A stretch of 64,000 nt of DNA, from NCBI RefSeq assembly GCF_000199675.1, contig NC_014960.1, positions 1,550,001 to 1,614,000 on the forward strand, written 5' to 3'. Each line of letters begins with the position of its first letter. Position 1 is the stretch's first letter. This stretch comes from Anaerolinea thermophila UNI-1. Lineage in GTDB: Bacteria; Chloroflexota; Anaerolineae; Anaerolineales; Anaerolineaceae. The notes beneath the pieces are model-generated. The model worked only from the letters and a program-made list of their open reading frames with translations, searched no databases and was not told where the DNA came from. Positions 8,120-15,734 of the stretch are shown piece after piece. Position numbers and translations under genes: made by a program.

Positions 8120-9712
8120 TCATGATTCAACTCCGCCAAAAACCCATTCTCCCCCTACCATGGTGGCAATGGGATGGAGAGAGGGAATTTGATCCTGAGA
8201 AATATCAAATGGAGATACTGGAAGCACAATTAGATCAGCCAGAAAGCCCTGGTCCAGTTTTCCCAGTTCTCTTTCCCTGTAGGCGGCAAAGGCTGGAGTG
8301 ACCGTAAATCCTGCCATGGCGTCTTGTACAGAGAGCCGTTGTTCTGGATACCAGCCGTTTTCTCCTGGGAAACCATTCAGTTTCCGCCGGGTGACAGCAG
8401 CGTAAACTCCCACCCAGGGATTGGGTGATTCTACAGGAGCGTCAGAACCAAAAATAAGGGTAGTACCATGATTCTGGAGCAAGCGATAGGCATACGAAGT
8501 CCGACTTCTTGTTCCCCAATAGGCATCTGCCATTTCCATGTCCGAAATGGCATGGACAGGTTGCACTGACGCCAGAATGTGATGTTGAGCGAGTAGTGGA
8601 ACATCTTCAGGGTGCAGGCATTGAACATGCTCAATCCGATGCCGTAAGGGAGAAAATCCCTGGTGTGTTTCGTATGCTCTGATTTGGGCAAGCCCGTGAA
8701 TTACTTCATGATTGGCTCGATCTCCAATGGCGTGAATAGCCAGACTGAGTCCGTGCTGAACGGCTTCACGTCCGTACTCTACAATATCTTCATGATCCAG
8801 TAAGAGAATGCCGGTATTATGAGGTTCATTCTCATAAGGCTGGAACATCGCCGCAGTATGAGGTCCCAATGCGCCATCGGCAAACAATTTCACCGCGCCA
8901 ATTTTTAGAAATGAAGAACCAAAACCGCTTCGTAAACCCAGACGAATGGCGTCTGGCAGGTTTTCCAGAGGGATGCTCTTCAACACCCGTAATCTGAGGG
9001 TATTGGATTGATCCAGTATTTGAAGTGCAGAAAAACACCGGGATTGGTCGAAATCGTGAACTCCGGTGATGCCCATTTGCCATAAAGCCCTTTGGGCTTC
9101 GAGAATGGCATCTGCAACCTCTTGAGGGGTAGGTACAGGCAGAATCCGTTCTACCAGTTGCATAGCCGATTCAAACAAAATGCCGGTAGGTTGCCCTTGA
9201 GAGTTTCTCTGGATTTTACCTCCCGGTGGGTCAGGTGTGGTTTCATCAATACCGGCAAGTGCAAGCGCTTGTGAATTTGCCCATGCCGCATGCAGAGATT
9301 TGGCTGTCAGGTAAACAGGATTGTGAGGGCTTACCGCATCCAGCAGGATGTTGTCTCCAAACCCCTCATGCCATAAATTCTGATTCCAGCCATGCCCACG
9401 AATCCATTTCCCTGCAGGGGTTTTGTTTGCTATGGCTTCTACCCGCTTCAGGCATTCCTGAAGTGTGTCGGTCTCGCAGTTCACTCTTTGGAGAGAAAGT
9501 GCGTATTGCTCCAGGTGGAGATGCGCATCGGTCAACCCTGGAAAAATACAGGCTCCCTGCATGTCCTCGCAAAGCGCCATTTTCCCATATTGCGACAGAA
9601 GGTCTTCCTCTGAGCCAATTGCCAGAACGCGGTCATCTTGAATGGCAATGGCAGTGCCGCCTATGGCATAAGGAGAGGAGTAAACCTGTGCATGGTAAAG
9701 AAGGCGAATCAT
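8120..9712 (-). CDS. YtcJ-like metal-dependent amidohydrolase (Amidohydro_3)
   Basis: A 530-residue cytoplasmic amidohydrolase of the YtcJ / N-substituted-formamide-deformylase type. The metal-binding HxH lies in FPGLTDAHLHLE near residue 64, SLAIHAIGDRANH and LRHRIEHVQCLHPED supply further His ligands, and FGSDAPVESPNPW supplies the catalytic Asp near the C-terminus. These enzymes hydrolyse amide or imide bonds in small molecules; the substrate is not predictable here. The start overlaps the parB stop by 4 bp (ATGA), and its own stop overlaps the start of the broken kinase gene in the same way, so it is embedded in the parAB transcript although it has no known role in chromosome partition. 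Confidence 0.88.
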   Translation of the reverse strand: MIRLLYHAQVYSSPYAIGGTAIAIQDDRVLAIGSEEDLLSQYGKMALCEDMQGACIFPGLTDAHLHLEQYALSLQRVNCETDTLQECLKRVEAIANKTPAGKWIRGHGWNQNLWHEGFGDNILLDAVSPHNPVYLTAKSLHAAWANSQALALAGIDETTPDPPGGKIQRNSQGQPTGILFESAMQLVERILPVPTPQEVADAILEAQRALWQMGITGVHDFDQSRCFSALQILDQSNTLRLRVLKSIPLENLPDAIRLGLRSGFGSSFLKIGAVKLFADGALGPHTAAMFQPYENEPHNTGILLLDHEDIVEYGREAVQHGLSLAIHAIGDRANHEVIHGLAQIRAYETHQGFSPLRHRIEHVQCLHPEDVPLLAQHHILASVQPVHAISDMEMADAYWGTRSRTSYAYRLLQNHGTTLIFGSDAPVESPNPWVGVYAAVTRRKLNGFPGENGWYPEQRLSVQDAMAGFTVTPAFAAYRERELGKLDQGFLADLIVLPVSPFDISQDQIPSLHPIATMVGGEWVFGGVES

Positions 9713-10563
9713 GAATTCCCCAAAAATTGATGGAGTAAATGATCAAACTCTTCTTCGGAGAAATAGTAAATGACAATGGCTCCACCCTTTTGTCCATGGC
9801 GAATGGAGACTTTGGTGCCAAAGCGAGAACGCAATTGCTCTTCATATTCCTGAAGTTCCGGGGAAAGTCCCCGCTTACGCCGTTTCTGCGGACGTTCCCC
9901 CGACATCTTTCGCACCAGTTCTTCTGTCTGTCGTACGGTCAAACCCTGTTCCAGAATGACTTTCAACAGGGCATTCTGGGCGGCTTCGTGGGGTAACCCC
10001 AGTAATGCACGGGCATGTCCTTCGCTGATTTGTCCGCTTTGCAGGGCTTTCTTGACTTCTGCAGAGAGGTTGAGAAGTCGCAGAGTATTGCTCACGGCTT
10101 CGCGGCTTTTTCCTACCCGGATGGCAATGTCTTCATGCCGTAAACCAAATTCTTCTACCAGTTTCTGGTACGCCTCTGCCGTCTCAAGGGGAGAGAGGTC
10201 TTCCCGTTGTAGATTTTCAATCAGTGCCAGTTCAAGGCGTTCCTGTTCGCTTACTGAACGGATGATCGCGGGAATCAACTCCAGTCCAGCCATTTGAGCC
10301 GCCCGCAGACGTCTCTCTCCCGCAACAAGGTAATACCCATCTTTCCCAGGTTCTGTGGTGACCAGTACAGGTTGTAACACTCCGTGTTCGCGAATCGATT
10401 CGGCTAATTCCTGTAAATGGGCTTCGTTTATTTCTGTACGGGGTTGGCGAGGATTGGGTTTGATTTGATGAATGGGCAGGGAGATCACACCACCTTCACT
10501 TTGGGGGGATTCCCCGGGAATCAGTGCGCCTAAACCTTTTCCCAATCCACCTTTGCGTGCCAT
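9709..10563 (-). CDS. parB: ParB/Spo0J chromosome-partition protein
   Basis: A 284-residue ParB. The N-terminal tag KGGLGKGLGALIPG, which stimulates ParA, is followed by the CTP-binding boxes GERRLRAA and ENLQREDLSP, the HTH region (LRHEDIAIRVGKSREAVSNT) that binds parS, the SEGHARALLGL helix, and a C-terminal dimerisation segment with a basic KRRKRG linker. The ATG at 10563 has AGGGAAGG just upstream; an in-frame GTG two codons earlier is less likely. parA lies 11 bp upstream. In the cell ParB spreads from parS sites near the origin as a CTP-dependent clamp. I saw no complete parS consensus in this window. Confidence 0.96.
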   Translation of the reverse strand: MARKGGLGKGLGALIPGESPQSEGGVISLPIHQIKPNPRQPRTEINEAHLQELAESIREHGVLQPVLVTTEPGKDGYYLVAGERRLRAAQMAGLELIPAIIRSVSEQERLELALIENLQREDLSPLETAEAYQKLVEEFGLRHEDIAIRVGKSREAVSNTLRLLNLSAEVKKALQSGQISEGHARALLGLPHEAAQNALLKVILEQGLTVRQTEELVRKMSGERPQKRRKRGLSPELQEYEEQLRSRFGTKVSIRHGQKGGAIVIYYFSEEEFDHLLHQFLGNS

Positions 10564-10574
10564 GATCACCTTCC

Positions 10575-11363
10575 CTAGACCAGTTCTGGAATATGGATGC
10601 CGTCCAGCGCTAATAACTCTTTGGCAAGCGCCTGGTAGGCTTGAGCCGCATGGGATTCCGGGGCGTACACGGAAATGGGTTTTCCAAACGATGGGGCTTC
10701 TGCCAATCGGATACTTCGAGGAATGATCGTTTGAAAAACTTTATCGGGAAAATATTTTCTTACCTCTGCCACTACATCAGTAGCCAGACGGGTACGCCCG
10801 TCGAACATGGTTAGAATCACTCCGCGAATTTGTAATTCAGGAAAGAGCGAATTTCTGACCCTTTGAATAGTCTGAGTAAGTTGTCCCAAGCCTTCCAGCG
10901 CAAGGTATTCGCATTGCACCGGAATCAATACGCCATTTGCCGCAGCCACCAATCCATTAACGGTAAGCAATCCCAGAGAAGGTGGACAATCAATGAGAAT
11001 GTAATCGTATCTTTCAAGAGCAGGAGCAAGCACTTCTTTCAGGCGCTGTTCGCGGTTTGGCAGGTCAACCAGTTCTACCTCTGCGCCTGCTAGGGCTGGC
11101 GAAGAGGGTAGAAGGGAGATTTTATAGCGAGGGTTGTGAAGAATCTGAGGTGTAATCGGCATTCGCCCAATCAGGACCTCATAAGTTCCTCCCCGAATGC
11201 TGTTTTTATCTACTCCCAGGGAGGAAGTAGCATTGGCTTGAGGGTCAAGGTCTATCAGAAGAACGCGCTGTCCATAGTATCCTAAATAGGCTCCCAGGTT
11301 AATTGCGGAGGTGGTTTTTCCCACACCCCCTTTCTGATTGACCAATGTGTAAACTCGCGCCAT
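10575..11363 (-). CDS. parA: ParA/Soj partition ATPase
   Basis: A 262-residue MinD/ParA-family ATPase that binds the nucleoid and moves ParB-parS complexes. The deviant Walker A KGGVGKTT is at residues 11-18, the A' motif LLIDLDPQANATSSLG follows near 38, and the Walker B region DYILIDCPPSLGLLTVNGL near 118. Its short N-terminus marks the chromosomal Soj type without the regulatory extension of plasmid ParA proteins. It precedes parB in the same direction, the standard arrangement near replication origins, though no origin genes (dnaA, gidA, rsmG) are seen around it. Confidence 0.96.
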   Translation of the reverse strand: MARVYTLVNQKGGVGKTTSAINLGAYLGYYGQRVLLIDLDPQANATSSLGVDKNSIRGGTYEVLIGRMPITPQILHNPRYKISLLPSSPALAGAEVELVDLPNREQRLKEVLAPALERYDYILIDCPPSLGLLTVNGLVAAANGVLIPVQCEYLALEGLGQLTQTIQRVRNSLFPELQIRGVILTMFDGRTRLATDVVAEVRKYFPDKVFQTIIPRSIRLAEAPSFGKPISVYAPESHAAQAYQALAKELLALDGIHIPELV

Positions 11364-11374
11364 AGATTTTTACC

Positions 11375-12223
11375 CTAAACGATTTCTGTGAGACAGAGTT
11401 GAATTTCTTCAGGGGTGGGAATACCTTCCAGCCCTGGTCTGGCAACACTGTATGCTGCCAGTTGTGTGGCAAACCTTCCTGCTTCCCAGGGATCTCTGGT
11501 TGTGTAAAGGCGAATGAAAAACGCAGCAGCAAAAATGTCCCCTGCACCGGTGGGGTCAATTTCTCTCATCTTGGGTGGGGTGAAACGCCTCACATCCCCA
11601 TTCCAGTAAATTCGCGCGCCCTGGGGTCCTTCCGTAACGGCAAGGATACGAATATGAGAGGCAAATTCTTCAATGTAGGACTCGTCTCCACGCACGTCTT
11701 CAATGCTGATGACTGCAGCAGTGGCTTGCTCCAGCACAAATCCCGCCTCGAGCCAATCGGTGAAATGAACGTTCCCATCTTGATCCCAGGCTCTTAACCA
11801 TCCCTGTGGAGTAAGTCCAACCAGAGCATTGGGGAAAGCCCTGACCAGTCCGGGATCTACTTCATTTGCTACTGGACCCAGATGGACAATCGGCGCACTG
11901 CGCCATGTCTCTGGCACCAGAGAAAGTCCTAAGCCTGGCGCTCGTTGATGAATTTTCTGCACCCTTCCCTGAGGGGTCTGAATATTTTCAAAAGTAGTGG
12001 TCTCCGGAGAATGCAAGCCCACCACCGTGTATTGGGAAGGACGTGGAATCTCAAAACAGGAATCGCAAGCGGTTACAACACCTACTCTCAAGCCAAGGGC
12101 TCTTGCAGTAAGACCTGAATACGTGGCTGTGCCACCCACTCGTGGTCCTTCAGGTGTCAGATCACGGGTTACATGCCCAATCAGTAAATAATCAATCGGT
12201 TCAATAGGGGGTATGGATAACAT
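11375..12223 (-). CDS. PfkB-family carbohydrate/nucleoside kinase
   Basis: A 282-residue ribokinase-fold enzyme. The N-terminal GGTATYSGLTARALGLRVG is the first PfkB signature; the second, DPTGAGDIFAAAFFIRLY, contains the catalytic Asp and anion-hole glycines at about residues 222-240. It transfers phosphate from ATP to a sugar or related alcohol; the lid residues do not allow the substrate to be named. The gene lies 11 bp upstream of parA and 7 bp downstream of the zinc-ribbon gene, so it probably shares their promoter. The chain is slightly shorter than typical ribokinases (about 300) but complete. Confidence 0.85.
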   Translation of the reverse strand: MLSIPPIEPIDYLLIGHVTRDLTPEGPRVGGTATYSGLTARALGLRVGVVTACDSCFEIPRPSQYTVVGLHSPETTTFENIQTPQGRVQKIHQRAPGLGLSLVPETWRSAPIVHLGPVANEVDPGLVRAFPNALVGLTPQGWLRAWDQDGNVHFTDWLEAGFVLEQATAAVISIEDVRGDESYIEEFASHIRILAVTEGPQGARIYWNGDVRRFTPPKMREIDPTGAGDIFAAAFFIRLYTTRDPWEAGRFATQLAAYSVARPGLEGIPTPEEIQLCLTEIV

Positions 12224-12230
12224 ATAAAAA

Positions 12231-12782
12231 TTATACTTGATCTGGATCTTCGGAAGAGGAAACAGGCTCTGTTGAAGATTTTAATTCGCTTTCCATGACC
12301 AGATTTCTCATTGCATCGTCGATGGACAGGGTTTCTCGGCGCATTCCCGGAGCGGGGGTGCCACAATATGGACACAAATTCCAGGAAAGTTCAATAGGCT
12401 TTCCGCATTGGTGACAGGTCTTCTTCAGACGGGTATAACATGCAGGACAAGCCACCCAGTCTTCCTTGACCTTTCTACCACATCCCGGGCATAACAGACT
12501 TTCCTCAATGGTTTGCAAAAGGGCTTCTTCCTCGAGAGACTGTTGAAATTCCTCTTCCAGTGTTTTTGGGGGGCGCAGGATAAAGTAAATGAGCATTCCT
12601 GGCAGGAAGAGAATGGCAACCACCAGCACGGCAAGAATGTGCACCAGTGTGTCGCGGGTGCGGCGGCGGATATCCCTGAAAACCCAAAAGATCAGACTCA
12701 ACCAGAGCGCTGCCAGAAACGCAGCCGTGAATCCCACTGAGATTAAGAGAAAATTCGATAGAAAAACAGGGTCAACAGTCAT
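12231..12782 (-). CDS. Membrane protein with double zinc ribbon
   Basis: This 183-residue protein has two N-terminal membrane helices (about 7-31 and 45-68, LVHILAVLVVAILFLPGMLI in the second), then a cytoplasmic zinc-ribbon block with four CxxC knuckles: CPGCGRK, CPACYTR, CHQCGKP and CPYCGTP. Eight cysteines fit two zinc ions. The acidic, Ser-rich tail has no recognisable domain. Such proteins are common as first genes of housekeeping operons in Chloroflexota but have no assigned role. It is the upstream-most gene of the minus-strand run leading to parAB and is divergent from radC, with about 70 bp for both promoters. Confidence 0.82.
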   Translation of the reverse strand: MTVDPVFLSNFLLISVGFTAAFLAALWLSLIFWVFRDIRRRTRDTLVHILAVLVVAILFLPGMLIYFILRPPKTLEEEFQQSLEEEALLQTIEESLLCPGCGRKVKEDWVACPACYTRLKKTCHQCGKPIELSWNLCPYCGTPAPGMRRETLSIDDAMRNLVMESELKSSTEPVSSSEDPDQV

Positions 12783-12840
12783 GGTTTACTCCTCGAAAAT
12801 TATAGCATGGATACCCAAGGCGCCCCGGAAAATTTGACGA

Positions 12841-12846
12841 TATACT
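12841..12846 (+). promoter_or_regulatory. -10 box of radC, implying a leaderless transcript
   Basis: TATACT ends 7 nt before the radC ATG. Transcription starting about 7 nt after a -10 box would begin at or next to the start codon. No Shine-Dalgarno sequence precedes the ATG, and no convincing -35 box is seen. Confidence 0.5.
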
Positions 12847-12853
12847 TACTTGT

Positions 12854-13561
12854 ATGGCAGTAAAAGAAAATCTCCAGACATATCGAATTCGAGATATTCA
12901 GGAAACAGATCGTCCGCGTGAACGGCTGGCAGAATTGGGAGCCCAGTCTCTGAGCAATGCTGAACTTCTGGCAATTCTGTTGCGTGTAGGCTTGCAGGGA
13001 GAAAACGCGGTGCAATTGGGACAACGGATTTTAGTCACCCTGGGGGGCTTGCACGGGTTACACCGTGCTTCTTTTGCTGAATTAAGTGCTATCAAGGGCG
13101 TGGGAATGGCAAAAGCCGCTCAACTGAAGGCGGCTATTGAATTGGGGCGGCGATTGACTATGGTAGAACCTCAGGAACGTGCCAGTATCACCTGCCCTGC
13201 AGATGCGGCAGAACTGGTGCGCTATGAGATGAGTGCCCTGCTTCAGGAACACTTGAGGGTAATCTTGCTGGATACCCGAAACCGGGTGCTCAAAATTGAG
13301 AACCTGTATATCGGCTCGTTGAACGCCTCTACAGTGCGCGTAGCCGAAATTTTCCGCCCGGCGATACAGGCTTCTGCGGCATCGTTGATTCTGGTGCATA
13401 ATCACCCCAGCGGAGATCCCTCACCCAGCCCTGAAGACATTACCTTAACGCGCACAGTGATTCAGGCAGGAAAAATGCTGGATATCGGGGTGCTGGATCA
13501 TTTGATCATTGGACAGAATCGCTGGGTCAGTTTGAAAGAACGAGGGCTGGATTTTTCATGA
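12854..13561 (+). CDS. radC: RadC-family JAB/MPN protein
   Basis: A 235-residue RadC protein. The N-terminal helix-hairpin-helix part (about 20-85) has RPRERLAELGAQSLSNAELL and FAELSAIKGVGMAKAAQL. The C-terminal JAMM metalloprotease-like domain has the metal motif HNHPSGDPSPSPED with an upstream Glu (VAEIFRPAI). Despite its historic name the family has no proven repair role; a DNA-linked hydrolase activity is assumed. It is directly followed, after 17 bp, by a NERD-helicase gene, which supports a DNA-related function. No ribosome-binding site is seen, in keeping with the leaderless promoter upstream. Confidence 0.95.
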   Translation: MAVKENLQTYRIRDIQETDRPRERLAELGAQSLSNAELLAILLRVGLQGENAVQLGQRILVTLGGLHGLHRASFAELSAIKGVGMAKAAQLKAAIELGRRLTMVEPQERASITCPADAAELVRYEMSALLQEHLRVILLDTRNRVLKIENLYIGSLNASTVRVAEIFRPAIQASAASLILVHNHPSGDPSPSPEDITLTRTVIQAGKMLDIGVLDHLIIGQNRWVSLKERGLDFS

Positions 13562-13578
13562 CATTTTGAGGTGGGCAA

Positions 13579-15645
13579 ATGGCTGAAGTCATTGGAAATC
13601 TCAGAGAAAATGCTACCGAAGGTGAAAAGAGGACATTGAAATTCCTCAAACAAAATTTACCTAAAGAATTTACCGTTTATGTTGAACCGCAGGTTTTTTC
13701 GGAGCGCGAGATGCGTTATCCGGACTTTATTGTGGTAAGTAATTATGGATACGTCGTCCTGGAAGTAAAAGATTGGATACAAATTCAGAAGGTTGATCCT
13801 CAACGTGCTTTTATTGTTACAAAAAAAGGAGAAATTAGAGAAGAGAAAAATCCTGTTTATCTTGCTCGAGAGTATGGCTTTCAGGTAGAAGCAGAGATAA
13901 AAAAACGGCAAAACCAAATGGGCAAAGAAAAAGCCGAAAAAATATCCTGGAGTTATGCGGCGGTTCTACCGAATTTACCACAATCTGTAATTACCCAATT
14001 ATGGAAAGCATGGGGAGAGGGATTTGTTTGGGGGATTAGTGACTTGAGTTTGCCCGACCTGCTCCTTGCTCGCATGAAAAACATCTTTCCTGATTATCGT
14101 TTGCAAAAAGGGGGACTCACGCGGGAACAATTGAATCTGATTCGGGGCGTTATTTTTCCGATTGTTGAAATCAGCCGTCCAGAAGGCACAGTATTTCTTG
14201 ACCAGACGCAGGAAAGTGTTGTGGCAGAACCTGTGCATGTTGAGAAAACTATAGAGACGAAAGCACAAAAGAAAGAAGCCCATCTTCAGAGTTTATTTGA
14301 AAGTCTTCAGCCACAGGAAAGTGTGCAGGAAGAAGAACTTCCTCCAGAGGGGAGAAAACTTGTTCAGAATATTTCTATTCGCCTCTTGCGAGGTTATGCG
14401 GGGAGTGGCAAAACGCTGGTGTTGATTCAACGTGCTCGTTATCTGTCCAAGATTTACCCGGATTGGAAAATCGCCGTTGTGACTTTCAATAAACTGCTAC
14501 AGCAGTGGCTTGAGAGTGAATTAGAAAGCACCGAGGTTAAAGTCAGGACTTTTCATGGGATGTGTCTTTCTGTGTTGCCCAAGAATTTACAGGAAGAGGA
14601 TGACCAGAAAGAGATGTTATTGGACAGGTGGCTTGATTCGGTTGAGCAGACTTATCCAATCATCGACATAGTCGGTAAAGCCGCGCTTAAACAAGAAATT
14701 AACTGGATCCGGGATATGGGGATTCTTCGCTCTGAGGATTACCTTCAGATTGAGAGACATGGATTAGGGGCAAAACTCCGTCTCTCGAAGACATATCGAG
14801 AAGGGGTGTTCAATCTCCTTGAGGCGTATCGTCAGTATCTTCGCCAGAACACGTTATGGGATTGGCAGGAATTGCCCTATTATGCTCTGGAGTGCCTGCA
14901 AGATCCTCAACATTCTTCTATTTCAAAATTCAACGCCATATTGATTGATGAGGCTCAGGATTGGGCACCAGTATGGTTACGCGTGATTCAGTATTTCCTC
15001 ATTCCGGAGAATGGACTGCTGTTTCTCGCCGATGATCCTTCGCAGAGTATTTATCGGTTATTTTCCTGGAAAGAAAAAGGAATTGAAGTGGTGGGAAGAA
15101 CCCGATGGTTACGCACCCCGTACCGCAATACCTGGGAGATTTATAACGCTGCCTATCAACTCATCAAGGGGAACCCTGAAATTGAGAAGTCTCTGCAGGA
15201 AACTGGAGAACCTGTTGCTCCTGAATTATCTCCTGACCAGATGCGCCATGGAGCAAAGCCCATTCTTAAGCGGTGTTCAGACATCGCTGATGAACTGACG
15301 TTTATTAAAAACACGGTCTATGTATTAACTCAACAAAATATCCGTGAAAATCAAATTGCCGTGCTGGTGCGTTTCAAGAAGGATATGGAAGCAATTAAGT
15401 CAGAATTAAGAGGGACTGAGGTAGTTGTGAATCCCATCCATGGGTTCAAAGGTTTGGAAAAGCAAGCAGTCATTATTCCCTATCTTCAAAAATTTACCAC
15501 ATCTGATGAAACCGCAGAACTCCGTTTGCTCTACATGGCGATGACCAGAGCCCGTTCACAATTGTATTTAAGTTATTCGGGCACCTTACCGCGGATTTTC
15601 GAAAGACTCAAGGGTAGCGAATGGATAGATTTTCTGGGGATGTGA
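13579..15645 (+). CDS. NERD-domain UvrD/Rep-like helicase-nuclease
   Basis: A 688-residue fusion. The N-terminal NERD (nuclease-related) domain covers about residues 10-130, with VYVEPQVFSEREMRYPDFIV and VLEVKDWIQIQ, matching the E...D...ExK nuclease core. A linker of about 100 residues leads to an SF1 helicase: Walker A GYAGSGKT at 272-279, RTFHGMC motif Ib-like, Walker B LIDEAQDW at 455-462, Q-motif ADDPSQSIY, and the C-terminal motif RLLYMAMTRARSQLYLSYSG. It should translocate on DNA and cut it. Its base composition is more AT-rich than its neighbours, which hints at transfer. A role in repair or in anti-phage defence is plausible; neither is proved by context. Confidence 0.88.
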   Translation: MAEVIGNLRENATEGEKRTLKFLKQNLPKEFTVYVEPQVFSEREMRYPDFIVVSNYGYVVLEVKDWIQIQKVDPQRAFIVTKKGEIREEKNPVYLAREYGFQVEAEIKKRQNQMGKEKAEKISWSYAAVLPNLPQSVITQLWKAWGEGFVWGISDLSLPDLLLARMKNIFPDYRLQKGGLTREQLNLIRGVIFPIVEISRPEGTVFLDQTQESVVAEPVHVEKTIETKAQKKEAHLQSLFESLQPQESVQEEELPPEGRKLVQNISIRLLRGYAGSGKTLVLIQRARYLSKIYPDWKIAVVTFNKLLQQWLESELESTEVKVRTFHGMCLSVLPKNLQEEDDQKEMLLDRWLDSVEQTYPIIDIVGKAALKQEINWIRDMGILRSEDYLQIERHGLGAKLRLSKTYREGVFNLLEAYRQYLRQNTLWDWQELPYYALECLQDPQHSSISKFNAILIDEAQDWAPVWLRVIQYFLIPENGLLFLADDPSQSIYRLFSWKEKGIEVVGRTRWLRTPYRNTWEIYNAAYQLIKGNPEIEKSLQETGEPVAPELSPDQMRHGAKPILKRCSDIADELTFIKNTVYVLTQQNIRENQIAVLVRFKKDMEAIKSELRGTEVVVNPIHGFKGLEKQAVIIPYLQKFTTSDETAELRLLYMAMTRARSQLYLSYSGTLPRIFERLKGSEWIDFLGM

Positions 15646-15664
15646 GAAAAAGAGACGGTACTCT

Positions 15665-15693
15665 TTGACAAGATTGGCAACTTACCTTAAAAT
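15665..15693 (+). promoter_or_regulatory. Sigma-70 promoter of the EF-G2 gene
   Basis: TTGACA (15665-15670) and TAAAAT (15688-15693) are separated by exactly 17 nt. The start codon follows 41 nt later, leaving a short untranslated leader. Confidence 0.8.
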
Positions 15694-15734
15694 TAGCCGT
15701 CGGGCAATCATACGAAAGTAAAGGGCTACGATTC

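Larger units (their letters stand above)
5150..8123 (-). pseudogene. Histidine kinase gene broken by a frameshift and a composite IS insertion
   Basis: Three minus-strand pieces belong to one former kinase of about 340 residues. 8123-7784 encodes two copies of a GspE/MshE N-terminal-like motif (LVEKGLITQNQLVLALQEQE and LVEKGFITQENLDRAIAEQI) and a coiled coil. 7780-7435 encodes HisKA with VANISHELRTP. 5478-5150 encodes HATPase with DTGIGIP and GTGLGLALARRI. Removing 5479-7425 and one target duplicate rejoins EKVSWV to LMQLVDNAIKF in frame. A separate frame break near 7781 joins LNELIQ to LVANISHEL; the usual spacing suggests about 11 bp were lost. The start overlaps the amidohydrolase gene stop by 4 bp. 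The gene cannot make a working kinase. Confidence 0.9.
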
